A DNA stretch of 64,000 bases from Gibbula magus (GCA_936450465.1 OW388299.1:39815548-39879547), one strand, 5' to 3'. Shown: positions 36,588 to 48,800, counted from the stretch's first letter. Numbers and translations are program-made. The notes: generated by a model not told the origin, from the sequence alone.

Positions 36588-37110
36588 AGTCCAAGGATTT
36601 TATTGATGCGACCAAGGATTATATTGATACGACCCAGGATTTTATTGATACGACCCAGGATTTTATTGATATGACCCAGGATTATATTGATAGACCCAGG
36701 ATTATATTGATAGACCCAGGAATATATTGGAACGGCCCAGGATTATATTGATACGACCCAGGATTTTATTGATATGACCCAGGATTATATTGATACGACC
36801 CAGAAATATATTGATAGACCCAGGAATATATTGATATGACCTAGGATTATATTGATAGACCCAGGAATATATTGATACGGCCCAGGATTATATTGATACG
36901 ACCCAGGATTTTATTGATACGACCCAGGATTATATTGATATACCAAGGATTATATTGATACGACCCAGAAATATATTGATATGACCCAGGAATATATTGA
37001 TATGACCTAGGATTATATCGATACGACCCAGGAATATAGACCTGGAATGATTTGACGTGACCCAGAGATATGACAATGTGACCCCAGATAAATCGTTGTG
37101 ACCCAGTGTG
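36588..37110 (+). repeat. GACCCAGGATTTTATTGATAC minisatellite, 21-bp
   Basis: About 23 units of 20-21 bp with core GACCCAGGATTATATTGATA. Shares GACCCAGG with the array at 35555-35880. Open frames on the minus strand here are repeat effects. Confidence 0.92.
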
Positions 37111-37629
37111 ACCCACCGCTGACTCCAAAACAGTTTGATCACACCCGACAATGATCCGAGTGGGATTAGAATTAGATCTCGATTTGTTCAGTTGTATGTT
37201 CAGTTGTATGACTATGTTCAGTGACAGATTCTGCAGTGTTGAGCCCTGCCTGTATATATGTATAACATCGGAGGCCTGTTCAATGAGGGGGGAGCTCTAC
37301 TGTGTTGAGCCCTGCCGTATACATGTACAACATCTGAGGCCTGTTCAAGAGGGGGAAGCTCATTCCGTGCAGCACCAGTGCACAATGAAGTTGGTTCTGT
37401 AACAGTGGCAATTTGTTAAAACTATTGAACGGGTTGGTTTTGAGCTGATTGATATATTTTCGTAAATTTCTTATGGTTGAGGATACATCACTGTACTGTT
37501 CTCTAGCTTTCAGTGAAGAAAGAAAATAAGTTTTGATCAGGTCATTTTACGTTGTTATTTTCTTGAAGAAATTTGTTTAAATTCAATTTCATTACCAAGT
37601 TCCAGTTTTCGAAGCTCTCAAAGCATTAA

Positions 37630-37854
37630 AGGGACACTCTGTTTGTTATTGTAGTAACATAGGTCATGAATTCGGCTTCTCATCGTGTATTAAGCCGTTG
37701 TTCGAGTTTCATTGAAAACAAGTTATTGTAAAATATTTGATGTTAGGGGTTACATATGCAAGTCGAGGGAGATAGTTTGGACATAAATCAGGACATTTGA
37801 TATGTTTGTATGTATCAAATCTAAATAAATTTCATGAAAAACATGGAGTGTCCC
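37630..37854. mobile_element. TTAA MITE, subfamily A, copy 2 (short)
   Basis: AGGGACACTCTG ... GGAGTGTCCC with TTAA flanks; an internal deletion of copy 1 (shares AACATAGGTCA and the stretch from TGAATTCGGCTT to the right end). Confidence 0.87.
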
Positions 37855-37933
37855 TTAAAGATAGACTGAATGAATGTAAATGTTTCATAGCTGGATCCAC
37901 ATAAAGAACTTCATAATTCTTTTTTGAAACATG

Positions 37934-38200
37934 TGGATTGAACATTTATTGAACCATTGGTCCTTATGTTTCAAGACATTAATTTTGTCATAACTCATAA
38001 TAACGCCATATGGATTTTAGTGTTCCCAAAAATGATGGAATTTTTCAATAGAACAGCTTATTCAGCAATTATTCAACATTTATTGAACCATTGCTCCTAA
38101 TGTTTCCATACATTAATTTTGTCATAACTCAAAATAATGCCATATGGATTTAAATGTTCCCAAAAATGAGGGAATTTATCAACAAACCTGGCCAGCCTTT
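37934..38200 (+). repeat. Tandem duplication, about 136-bp period
   Basis: ACATTTATTGAACCATTG at about 37938 and 38074, alike through CCATATGGATTT and GTTCCCAAAAATGA. Confidence 0.85.
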
Positions 38201-39081
38201 TTCAGCCATTATACAGTGGAGGTCCTCTGAACCGGCAGCCCTTGAAACCGAAACTGGCACAAACATTTGGTCCCAAAACTATTTTGTTCTCTAAACATAT
38301 GCACTTGCGCTTGCAATACCTCGTTTTTAACCAGTCTCAACGAGAGCTTCAACTGTTTCACCAGAGTGGATTCTCATCCATAGATATAAATACTGGATCT
38401 TTTCGGAAAATTAAATTTTATCTTCAAATATTCACTGCAAGTCTTTGATCTTCGAGTAAGGAGATGAACAGAAATATTGGTAAAGTAATATCACAACAAG
38501 ACTCTGTTCCTATAGTTGAACAATTTGAGATTTGATTTTAATGATGTTGTACATTGCTCTTAATGAGCGTCTATTGTTACTGACAACTGTTTAATTTATT
38601 CATTTGTGATAATGATTTTAATTAGACTCACTAAGAATGTATGTAGTTTCAATATTTTATTATTCTCATTGCTCCTTAGATTGATGAAGTGAGGGTTATT
38701 ATTATGCCTATTGTGAGAATGTGTGATATATGACAATAAAAACAATGTTTGTATCAACAAGGTGTTTTGTGATTTTGTTTTGTTTTGTTCAAATCTTACT
38801 TTAAAAGTGCATCCATTGTGTTTCATAAAATTTTATTTGGCTTTAATACGTTCCAACTCACCACATGTGCTGTCTACAATACAAATAAATTCATCCAGCT
38901 TGCATATTTATTCCAAATCACCAAATATCATAATTACTAGTTTCCAATTAAAATTGAGTAACATCATTATGCATGTGCAGAAACACAATGGATGGACCTT
39001 TAACCCTTTCACCATACATGCCTAAAATTAGGCACGTAAATGTATTAGCGTTCAGGTTTCTTTGTGGTGAAAGGGTTTTAA

Positions 39082-39657
39082 AGGGGCAGTAGCACGTTTT
39101 TAGCCAACTTCCCAATGCAAGGCATAACTCTTGCCAGTCTCCATTACTGGCTGATTTAGGCCTTGCAGTATTTCCTTAAGAAATCTGTGTTTAGAAATCC
39201 AGGCCCGCTATGCATTTCCAGTGCAGCGATTCACTGCCTCGACACAAGAAAGCTAGGGAAATACCGCAAGGGTTAATCAGCCAGTAATGCAGACTGGCAA
39301 GAGTTATGCCTTGCGTTTGGAAGTTGGTTTTTAGCAAAATTTATTTTTTCAAATTTCTCATTTATAATGATAGTTTATCACATTTAAACTAACTTTAGAG
39401 GGTACATCATCTTATTACACAAACCAATTATCTGTAGTTGTAAAAACTATGTTGCGTATAAAGCAAAAATTGCATGGCGGCCATTTTATTGTGAACACAA
39501 TTTATTATTTTGTGTTACAAAAACGATTCCCATGGCTTTACCGAAACATGTACACTCATTTTAAAATTTATTTTCCGAAGAGATAAGGATGTTTTACTAT
39601 TGGTGAAATTATTTTCAAATAAATTTCATCGACTTACTTGAGCAAAAAAACGTGCTA
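39082..39657. mobile_element. TTAA MITE, subfamily B, copy 2, interrupted and truncated
   Basis: Begins AGGGGCAGTAGCACG after TTAA; the Mutator-like MITE 39105-39326 is inserted near its left end; the right end stops at AACGTGCTA and runs into a SINE copy. Confidence 0.88.
39105..39326. mobile_element. CAACTTCC foldback MITE, copy 5, nested
   Basis: 222 bp with ends CAACTTCC/GGAAGTTG, flanked by perfect 9-bp GTTTTTAGC (39096-39104 and 39327-39335). It interrupts the left part of the T2-like MITE at 39082-39657. Confidence 0.93.
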
Positions 39658-39665
39658 AAAAAAGG

Positions 39666-40396
39666 GGGCCGGATCAAGAGGTCTGGGGTTCAAATCCCAT
39701 CAAGGGCTCGGCAGCTTTGTCTGATGTAGGGAACTGTTTTACATGCAGTATGGTTTGGGTGCAATGCAATACTGAACTTCAGCACAGTACTACCCTTGGT
39801 TCGCTAGTTCCAGCTGATGCAGGTTTCACAGGTCTTACAGGCTTTCTCCCAACAATAATACTAGCAGCCATGATGAAAGTGAAATACAGTGCCAGCCGTC
39901 ACAATTATGTTGCTGGCTTACATTTTCCGAATCAGAAATCAATGGGCGTTCACATGATATTATTAGTATTTATATACAATTTTATTTTATTGAGAAATGA
40001 TAAATTAAAAATATTGAACGTATTTTCAATCACAAAACTGCCTGCAGGTGCGTGTTTGATGTCGTAATAAAAATTTTACCTATTCGATTCAATAGTAAGT
40101 GCATGCAAATGGATATATTTTACATGATTATGTTCGGAGTATCCTAAACAATCCAGCAGGCTAAAGGTAAACCATGTGCACTTTCAATGTTACTGTAAGG
40201 TTGGATGCAATGCTACACTTAATTTCAGTACAGGACCATCCATGGGTTGCTAGGTCCAGCCGATGGTCGCTGGTTTCACTGCAATGGATAGCCACAATGG
40301 TGTTGCAGGCTTTCTCCCTGCAATAATACTAGCAGCCATGATATAAATGAAATTATTTTGAAAGCAGCGTTAAAACTCAAATCGCCTTACCTTCAA
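39666..40396 (+). repeat. Two partial SINE copies
   Basis: One at about 39666-39892 begins at GGCCGGATCAAGAGGTCTGG and loses its tail; a 3' part at 40195-40396 runs from GGTTGGATGCAATGCTACAC to AAAACTCAAATCGCC. About 300 bp of unrelated AT-rich DNA lie between. Confidence 0.78.
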
Positions 40397-40420
40397 TTTT
40401 AGTTACTCCATGGTTCAAAC

Positions 40421-40518
40421 CATCCTCGATAATCCAGCGCTATTGTTCCGATAAATCTATACACAAGCGCGCTTGTGTATAGATTTATCGGAACAATAGC
40501 GCTGGATTATCGAGGATG
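40421..40518. mobile_element. 98-bp perfect palindrome with 9-bp TSD
   Basis: Centre between 40469 and 40470; the two 49-bp arms are exact reverse complements with no spacer. Flanked by GGTTCAAAC at 40412-40420 and 40519-40527. The arm contains CCTCGATAATCC, also in the terminus of the pogo-like MITE at 18121. Confidence 0.92.
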
Positions 40519-40585
40519 GGTTCAAACTGGAATGTCCCTAAAATTTTGTTTCTACAAAAAATACCTCGGGAGACCCCTCTCTTAA

Positions 40586-40916
40586 AGGGGCAGTAGCAAT
40601 GTTTTTTTTCACTCAAAAAAGTTAATGAAATGTATTTGAAAAATAATGTCACTAGTAGATAAACGCCCTTCTCTTTTTGGAAAATCAAGTAAAAAAAATG
40701 AGAATCGCTTTTGTTATTCGAAATAAGAAAAGGTGTTCACATTAAAATGGCTGCCATGCAATTTTGGCATATTAAGCAACACCATTATTACTACTATGGA
40801 TAATTGATTTGTGTAATAAGATGTTTTACATTCTAAAGTAAATGTAAATGACAAACTATCATTATAAATAGGAAATTTAAAAAAATAAATTTGTGCAAAA
40901 AACGTGCTACAGCCCC
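40586..40916. mobile_element. TTAA MITE, subfamily B, copy 3 (inverted body)
   Basis: AGGGGCAGTAGCAATG ... ACGTGCTACAGCCCC, left flank TTAA, right TTGA. The body runs in the opposite sense to copy 1. Confidence 0.88.
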
Positions 40917-41699
40917 TTGAATTGGACAGGATGACAAGGAATTATTTATTTACTCTATTGTTACAAGAGTAAAACACATCCAATTTAAACTCATTTGTGG
41001 TAATGTCATTTGGCATATCAATATCTGATAAAGTACAAGAGCTTTTTGATATTCAACCTCTTTATAACTGTATTTTAATAAAGAAGTTGAATATCCAAAC
41101 AAAAAGTCCTTATAACAATATAATAACTGGAACTTTGAACTGAACTTTGATCATTAAAATAACAACACAAAGGTACTTTTGACGTTTGTCATTAGACCAT
41201 GGGTTAGTTTTAAAACTTTCAAATAAATGTTGTTTACAGACTAGGAAACCAAAACTTAATATTCCCTGTGCCAAAGTCAACCTGAGTTGCCGAATGTCAG
41301 CATAATGCATCACCGACAGGAGGGCCCAGATTGCAAATATTGTTTCTTTTAATTGCTTACCTCGATGATAATTTCCTGTAAGAGGAGTAAACATGAAATC
41401 CATTACACCGTGTGCGTCTATTTTGGTAATCTAAAAACAGAAGTTTTCATAAAATCATTCTTATATATATATAACATCCATATGCCTCAATAAAATGAGC
41501 AATATGTTTGGACATGATGAGAACATTCATATTTATTAAATAGATTATTAAAAAATATATATTCCATCAAAAACGCATTGAAGCAGAACAAAATGTCGTT
41601 ATCAAGTATAGATATCGCATCAGTTTAGGCAGTGCTGCTGGTCATGTTTACAACTGGTCAAAGGGGGGTAACTCTAAATTACTTACATAAGAATGTCAA

Positions 41700-41970
41700 C
41701 AAAAGTTGTCCGCGAGTGCTTGAGCTTGGAAACTTCCAAGCGTGACGAACAGGGTTTATTCGTATTTGAAGACTTACACACCAACACATACTGCCTGTAA
41801 GGGCATAAACTATCAAAGGATTACAAGCAACACAGCTTTATTACACGTGATCAAAAGGATTTCATCTCTCAAAAAACGAAGCTGGCTTGCCAAAAATGAA
41901 ACCAAGCTGAATCGGGCTCCGTCGGTCATCAACTTCACCTGAAAATAACAGACATCCAAATGACTTCTCC
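41700..41970 (+). promoter_or_regulatory. DCAF11 5' region
   Basis: Directly upstream of the start codon. Contains the inverted repeat GCTTGGAA-AC-TTCCAAGC at 41724-41741 and two upstream ATGs, one (41960) overlapping the coding start out of frame. No TATA box or start site can be assigned with confidence. Confidence 0.4.
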
Positions 41971-42086
41971 ATGGGTTCGAGTAATTCACGAAGAAGAATG
42001 AACGAGGGACAGACGCAATCGAGCACGGGGGGCGACCGTGAAGAGGATACTGATTTGAGAGCAATCTTAGCACACCTGATTCGCAG
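41971..42086 (+). CDS. DCAF11: DCAF11 coding exon 1 (start codon)
   Basis: 116 nt. ATG at 41971 (CTCCATGGG) gives MGSSNSRRRMNEG, equivalent to vertebrate MGSRNS; ends ILAHLIR plus AG before GTGAGA. An out-of-frame ATG at 41960 opens a 13-codon frame that ends inside this exon (TGA near 42001). Confidence 0.9.
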
Positions 42087-45000
42087 GTGAGAATTTGGAA
42101 CGCTGAAATTTTGCATTTTTAATAACACAATTAGTCCTAATTACGTAACGCGTCTTATTTTCTTATGACATTTATTCCAAGAATATTAATCGTTTGTCTA
42201 AACGTATTAATTTCGTTGGATTGTTTTATAAATGTTTTTATTTTGATACCTGCAGGCCTTTGATAGAAGTATCTAAATGTGACATGATGTTTACTATCTA
42301 TCAGCTGATTTTGATTGACATTTGAAATTAACAAAACAAACCCATGTCTATTATGTTCTGTTACATGACTGACCATAACATATTTAATTGATTTGGATGA
42401 TTAATTTATCTAGTTATCTAATGTACCTTGATCATGACATAGGTAAAATATATGTAGGCCATGACCTACTTTGATGTAGGTAAATAAGAACAGGTGATAA
42501 CAAATGCCTCATAAATCTAGGCCAATAGTGATTAAGATCTAAAAACAAATCTTTATTATTTCTAAACAGTAATATAATCTAAATTTTAATCAATTTGCTA
42601 AATATAATTTTTGGTTTAATTTTGTCTAATTACTGGTTCAGTCTAGACTATGATGACTTGCATATTTCTTATCTTATGCTTGGTTACTGTCACACTAATA
42701 TTGATTAATTCATACATGAGTAAGTAACTGTTATTTCATTTCATACATGAGTAAGTCACTGTTAATCAAGTGCTAAATACAAAGTGAATGTAATTATTTT
42801 GGTGGCAGTTCAAACAAAACATGTCAAAATAACAAGAGATTAACTTCCTTGTGGGTTTGTTCAAAACATCTGGACAAAATATAATTTTAAAGGGTCACTA
42901 TAGCAAAAGTATTTTAATGTGGAAATATGTTCACAATGTATGCAGAAGCTCATTAGAATTAACTACAGTTCTAATATACCATGTTTTCTTGAATACAACC
43001 CAGATCTTGAATATAACCAGGGGGTCATGGGGTGCTGAAGTAAATACAACCCGGATCTCGAATATATCACAGACCTTGAATACAACAAGGGGGTCATGGG
43101 GTGCTGAGGTAAATACAACCCAAAACTGGAATATATCACAGACCTTGAATACAACCAGGGGGTCATGGGGTGCTGAGGTAAATACAACCCAGATCTTGAA
43201 TACAACAAGGGGGTCATGGGGTGCTGAGGTAAATACAACCCAAAACTGGAATATATCACAGACCTTGAATACAACCAGGGGGTCATGGGGTGCTGAGGTA
43301 AATACAACCCAGACCTTGAATACAACAAGGGGGTCATGGGGTGCTGAGGTAAATACAACCCAAAACTGGAATATATCACAGACCTTGAATACAACCAGGG
43401 GGTCATGGGGTGCTGAGGTAAATACAACCCGGATCTCGAATATATCACAGACCTTGAATACAACCAGGGGGTCATGGGGTGCTGAAGTACATAAAACCCG
43501 GATCTCGAATATATCACAGACCTTGAATACAACCAGGGGGTCATGGGGTGCTGAGGTAAATACAACCCAGACCTTGAATACAACAAGGGGGTCATGGGGT
43601 GCTGAGGTAAATACAACCCAAAACTGGAATATATCACAGACCTTGAATATAACCAGGGGGTCATGGGGTGCTGAGGTAAATACAACCCGGATCTCGAATA
43701 TATCACAGACCTTGAATACAACAAGGGGGTCATGGGGTGCTGAGGTAAATACAACCCGGATCTCGAATATATCACAGACCTTGAATACAACCAGGGGGTC
43801 ATGGGGTGCTGAGGTAAATACAACCCGGATCTCGAATATATCACAGACCTTGAATACAACCAGGGGGTCATGGGGTGCTGAAGTAAATACAACCCGGATT
43901 TCGAATATATCAACCAGGAGGAATTTAAGGCCTACCGTATTTCCTCGAATACAACCCAGGCCTTGAATAGAACCTGGGGGTTAAGAGGGTGCTGAACAAA
44001 ATAGAACCCCAAGGTTGTATTCGAAGAAATACGGTTCACACCATTTTGTGATGAGAATTAAAATTATATTTTTGAGAAACAGAACTATTGGATAAACATT
44101 TATCATTAAATATGAATTTTGATGAATTTTAAAACAGTTCATCATAAACATGCTGACAAAATAAAACCAAATTAAAAACAAAACTGCAAAATAGTTTATT
44201 TGTTTCAAATCAGACATAATCAAGTTCCACGGACTCATTAGAAAAACCCTTACAGTCAAAGACTAAGACCTTTGAAGAAGTTTGGCTTCGGATCGTGTTT
44301 CGATTCCCGCCAGGATCACGACAACTTTGTCTGCAGTAGAGAACTGTTCTACACGCAGTACGGTTTGGGTGAAATGCAACACTTAATTTCAGTGAAGTAC
44401 CACCCATGGTTCGCTAGTTCGAGCCGATGCTCGCAGGTTTCACTGCAATACAAAGCAAAAGGTGTTGCAGGCTTTCTCCCTGCAGTGATACTAGCAGCCG
44501 TGATATAAGTGAAATACTCTTGAAAGCGGCGTTAAAGGAACACTACGCGTTTTTCATGAAATTTTATTTAGATTTGACACATACAAAAATATCAAATGTC
44601 CAGATTTATGTCCAAATCATATCACTCAACTTGCATTCGTAACCCCTAACGCCAAATGTTTGACATTATCCTACCTCATGTAAGAATGTCGATCAAGGAT
44701 TGGTCCACGTGACCCTGAACAAATAACAATATTCACCCTAACCCAGGTGGATAAATGTCACCGAGGGTGATAAAAGCCTTATACCCCGCTACCGAAATAA
44801 AGCGTGCGTCCACGTCAGTCAGTCCATGTCACGTGATACAGTTTATTTTGACTCTAACCCAGATTTGTTGCTTCTTTGAGTAAACGATGTTCGAGCATTT
44901 CTGTTTGTTTTTAATAATATTTTGAGACATTCGGTAGGATAAAAACGTTATAACATTCAGTTGAGGTTTACATCGTGAATTATAAGACCCTTATTATTTT

Positions 45001-45855
45001 TTATTCTACTCGCCTCCGGCTCGTAGAATAAAAAATAATGCGGGTCTTATAATTCACGATGTAAACCTCCACTGAATGTTATAACTTATAATATCTTGCT
45101 TTCAATGAAACTCAAGCAGCGGCTTAATCCATGATAAGAAGCCGAATTCATGCGCCCCATTTACATGTATACCTGTTATATGTTCCATTGAACTGTGCCA
45201 ACCAATATTTGTCTCTTTGTCTGTTACATATAAGTTTTCAAAATTATTTTTGAACAGTTGATGCGCGCCAGCCACGAAACATTGTCCAGTTTTCTATCAT
45301 AATCATGTCTAAACATCTCAATAATGTAACTATACTGAACAGATTGGCACTTAAGGAGTAATTTTCAACAACAGTCATTACTTCGAGATAAAATAACACC
45401 CTTGGTAACTTTTGACCTATGTTACTACTATAACATACGGAGTGTCCCTTTAAACCCCAAATCACCTCACCTCACCTTTAAAGTAACTTAGTCATTGTAG
45501 TCGATGAATGACTGATTTCATTGGATAGAAAGTAGGGCTAGAATCCTTGGTACTTTTGCTTCTAGGTGATTTTGCTAGTATCAAGAAATATGACCGATAT
45601 TCTACAGAAGCTAATGGAGAAGAACTGACATGTGGGAATAGCATGAATATACTTAGAAAATATCCATTACGAACAATAAACAAATTGAATTTAATCATAC
45701 ATCAAATCATAAATACACAGATTGGAATATCCTATTCAGAAAAACACACCCTTTTCTTTTATGTAAAACCTGTACAGTTTGTAAGGAACATAAATAAATG
45801 TATGTCTCTTAGACAGCTGACCCCAAGTTTGGGTTGATCTGGAAAAGGTGTGTGT

Positions 45856-45894
<39 letters not shown>

Positions 45895-48800
45895 GAGGGG
45901 AGGGTTCACCTAAGGGGTTGAACAAATTTACATGCAAACATTTTCAAAGGTGGGGTGGGTGGAAGCACCACTACCCAGTCATGTGAGGCATGTGGGGTGA
46001 TATGAATTTAATCTTTGGGTCATGGAGGGTGTAAGTCTAGGCTCAAATACAAGAGGCATTATGTGAGGATTGGGGGAGGGGGTTTGAATGGACCCGCCAT
46101 GCTCAGCCATATGGGGCATGTATGAATGTAGTTGTGGTGCTAATACTTTATAGAAAATATGGAGGGGGGGAAGCAAAGGGAGAAAGGGAGGATAGTCCTT
46201 CCAGGCAGGAGGCAGGAGGAGGGGAAATATTTGGGTCATGGCAGGAGGAGGGGAAATCTTTGGGTCATGGCAGGAGGAGGGGAAATCTTTGGGTCATGGC
46301 AGGAGGAGGGGAAATTTTTGGGTCATGGCAGGAGGAGGGGAAATCTTTGGGTCATGGCAGGAGGAGGGGAAATCTTTGGGTCATGGCAGGAGGAGGGGAA
46401 ATCTTTGGGTCATGGCAGGGGGAGGGGAAATCTTTGGGTCATGGCAGGGGGAGGGGAAATCTTTGAGTCATGGCAGGAGGAGGGGAAATCTTTGTTTCAT
46501 GGCAGGGGAGGGGAAATCTTTGGGTCATGGCAGGGGGAGGGGAAATCTTTGAGTCATGGCAGGGGGAGGGGAAATCTTTGGGTCATGGCAGGGGGAGGGG
46601 AAATCTTTGGGTCATGGCAGGGGGAGGGAAAATCTTTGGGTCATGGCAGGGGGAGGGGAAATCTTTGGGTCATGGCAGGGGGAGGGGAAATCTTTGGGTC
46701 ATGGCAGGGGAGGGGAAATCTTTGGGTCATGGCAGGGGGAGGGGAAATCTTTGGGTCATGGCAGGAGGAGGGGAAATCTTTGGGTCATGGCAGGGGAGGG
46801 GAAATCTTTGGGTCATGGCAGGAGGAGGGGAAATCTTTGGGTCATGGCAGGAGGAGGGGAAATCTTTGGGTCATGGCAGGGGGAGGGGAAATCTTTGAGT
46901 CATGGCAGGAGGAGGGGAAATCTTTGGGTCATGGCAGGGGAGGGGAAATCTTTGGGTCATGGCAGGGGGAGGGGAAATCTTTGAGTCATGGCAGGGGGAG
47001 GGGAAATCTTTGGGTCATGGCAGGGGGATGGAAAATCTTTGGGTCATGGCAGGGGGAGGGGAAATCTTTGGGTCATGGCAGGGGGAGGGGAAATCTTTGG
47101 GTCATGGCAGGGGAGGGGAAATCTTTGGGTCATGGCAGGAGGAGGGGAAATCTTTGGGTCATGGCAGGAGGAGGGGAAATCTTTGGGTCATGGCAGGAGG
47201 AGGGGAAATCTTTGGGTCATGGCAGGAGGAGGGGAAATCTTTGGGTCATGGCAGGAGGAGGGGAAATCTTTGGGTCATGGCAGGAGGAGGGGAAATCTTT
47301 GGGTCATGGCAGGAGGAGGGGAAATCTTTGGGTCATGGCAGGAGGAGGGGAAATCTTTGGGTCATGGCAGGAGGAGGGGAAATCTTTGGGTCATGGCAGG
47401 GGGAGGGGAAATCTTTGAGTCATGGCAGGAGGAGGGGAAATCTTTGGGTCATGGCAGGGGAGGGGAAATCTTTGGGTCATGGCAGGGGGAGGGGAAATCT
47501 TTGAGTCATGGCAGGGGGAGGGGAAATCTTTGGGTCATGGCAGGGGGAGGGGAAATCTTTGGGTCATGGCAGGGGGAGGGAAAATCTTTGGGTCATGGCA
47601 GGGGGAGGGGAAATCTTTGGGTCATGAAGTTCTTACAGGTTATGGTGGTCTCTTATTTCAAGCTGCTATTATTGCTATTTTAGAACGTTTGTGCTCTTTG
47701 TGCAATGTGAACCTTTGAATGGTCAAGCCTGTACTAGAGACATAACAATAGAGGTTACACCATATAAGACAAATTATTATAAAATTGAGATCAATAAATT
47801 ATTGATCTCAATTTCTTCTTTATGGAATGCACAATGTTTCTGTGCTGTTCAGGGCTCGAGATAAGATGTGTATCCACGTGAATATGCATTAATATCCCTA
47901 TATTCATAAAATCTATGAGTGAAAGATACTCACAACATAATTTTCGTTCTAAGATTAACATGATGATTTTATGGAAAGATAATAATGATAATCTGATTAA
48001 TAAATCAGAAACAACTTCACATTGGTATAAGGAAAAGTGTAACCTGCGTTTTCCAACACTTTAAAAAATAAACAATTACCCATTCTTTGATTTCATTTGA
48101 TATTTTATGAATTTTGATGAACAAAATACCCATTATCAGGTCCACTGGGACCTTGCCCCTTCATCACGTGAATGGTGAACTTTAAATATATACTTGTAAC
48201 TTTCTCCATAGAATGCAAAGGTTATAAAGATTATATTTTGTTATGGCATACTTTGACCAATGTGGATTATAAATAGTAAATTTGGTGACTGGGTAGTGTC
48301 TTATTAAAAAAAAAAAAAATTCCCAGAAAATCAAATCTTATCTTGGAAATAGAGTTTGACCATATACATCCCTTGTTGTTCACAGCGTAATGGCTTGTAC
48401 TAATAAATTGTCTATGTTTAACAGTGGACAGATTCGGATACTGAGTTCTGATGGAGTGCCCTCTGATGAAGAGGATTCTGATGAGACCGAATACATTGGA
48501 AGTGCTTCTGTAGCACCTGATGGTGAGATATGATTCAGTATTACATTGAAAGTGCTTCAGTAGCACCTGATGGTGAGATATGATTCAGTATTACATTGGA
48601 AGTGCTTCTGTAGCACCTGATGGTGAGATATGATTCAGTATTACATTGGAAGTGCTTCTGTAGCACCTGATGGTGAGATATGTTTCAGTATTACATTGGA
48701 AGTGCTTCTGTAGCACCTGATGGTGAGATATGATTCAGTATTACATTGGAAGTGCTTCTGTAGCACCTGATGGTGAGATATGATTCAGTATTACATTGGA

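Larger units (their letters stand above)
33028..41969. other. RanBP9 3' region and intergenic space
   Basis: No coding exon recognised. Contains the hairpin, two GACCCAGG arrays, SINEs, MITEs, the 98-bp palindrome and a 136-bp duplication. A left end resembling a pogo-type MITE (CAGTGGAGGTCC, near 38214) has no visible partner. Confidence 0.6.
44281..45480 (+). repeat. SINE split by a nested MITE
   Basis: Body 44281-44535, tail 45450-45480. The TTAA of GCGTTAAACC is the insertion point of the 44536-45449 MITE. Confidence 0.92.

Noticed and set aside
36847..37151. Minus-strand frames of 93 and 73 codons
   Set aside because: They lie wholly within the 21-bp minisatellite, whose length is a multiple of three.
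41724..41741. Heat-shock element in the DCAF11 5' region
   Set aside because: GGAAACTTCC gives only two inverted GAA units; the flanking units that a functional element needs are imperfect.
42851..43966. 371-codon + frame and 316-codon - frame as a repeat protein
   Set aside because: Both come from units of 69 and 51 bp, multiples of three without stops; frames open on both strands, no start context or domain, and the stretch is intronic in DCAF11.
46159..47683. Several 100-419-codon frames as a Gly-rich protein
   Set aside because: The 29-bp unit lacks stops in all + frames; the overlapping frames are the same repeat read three ways.
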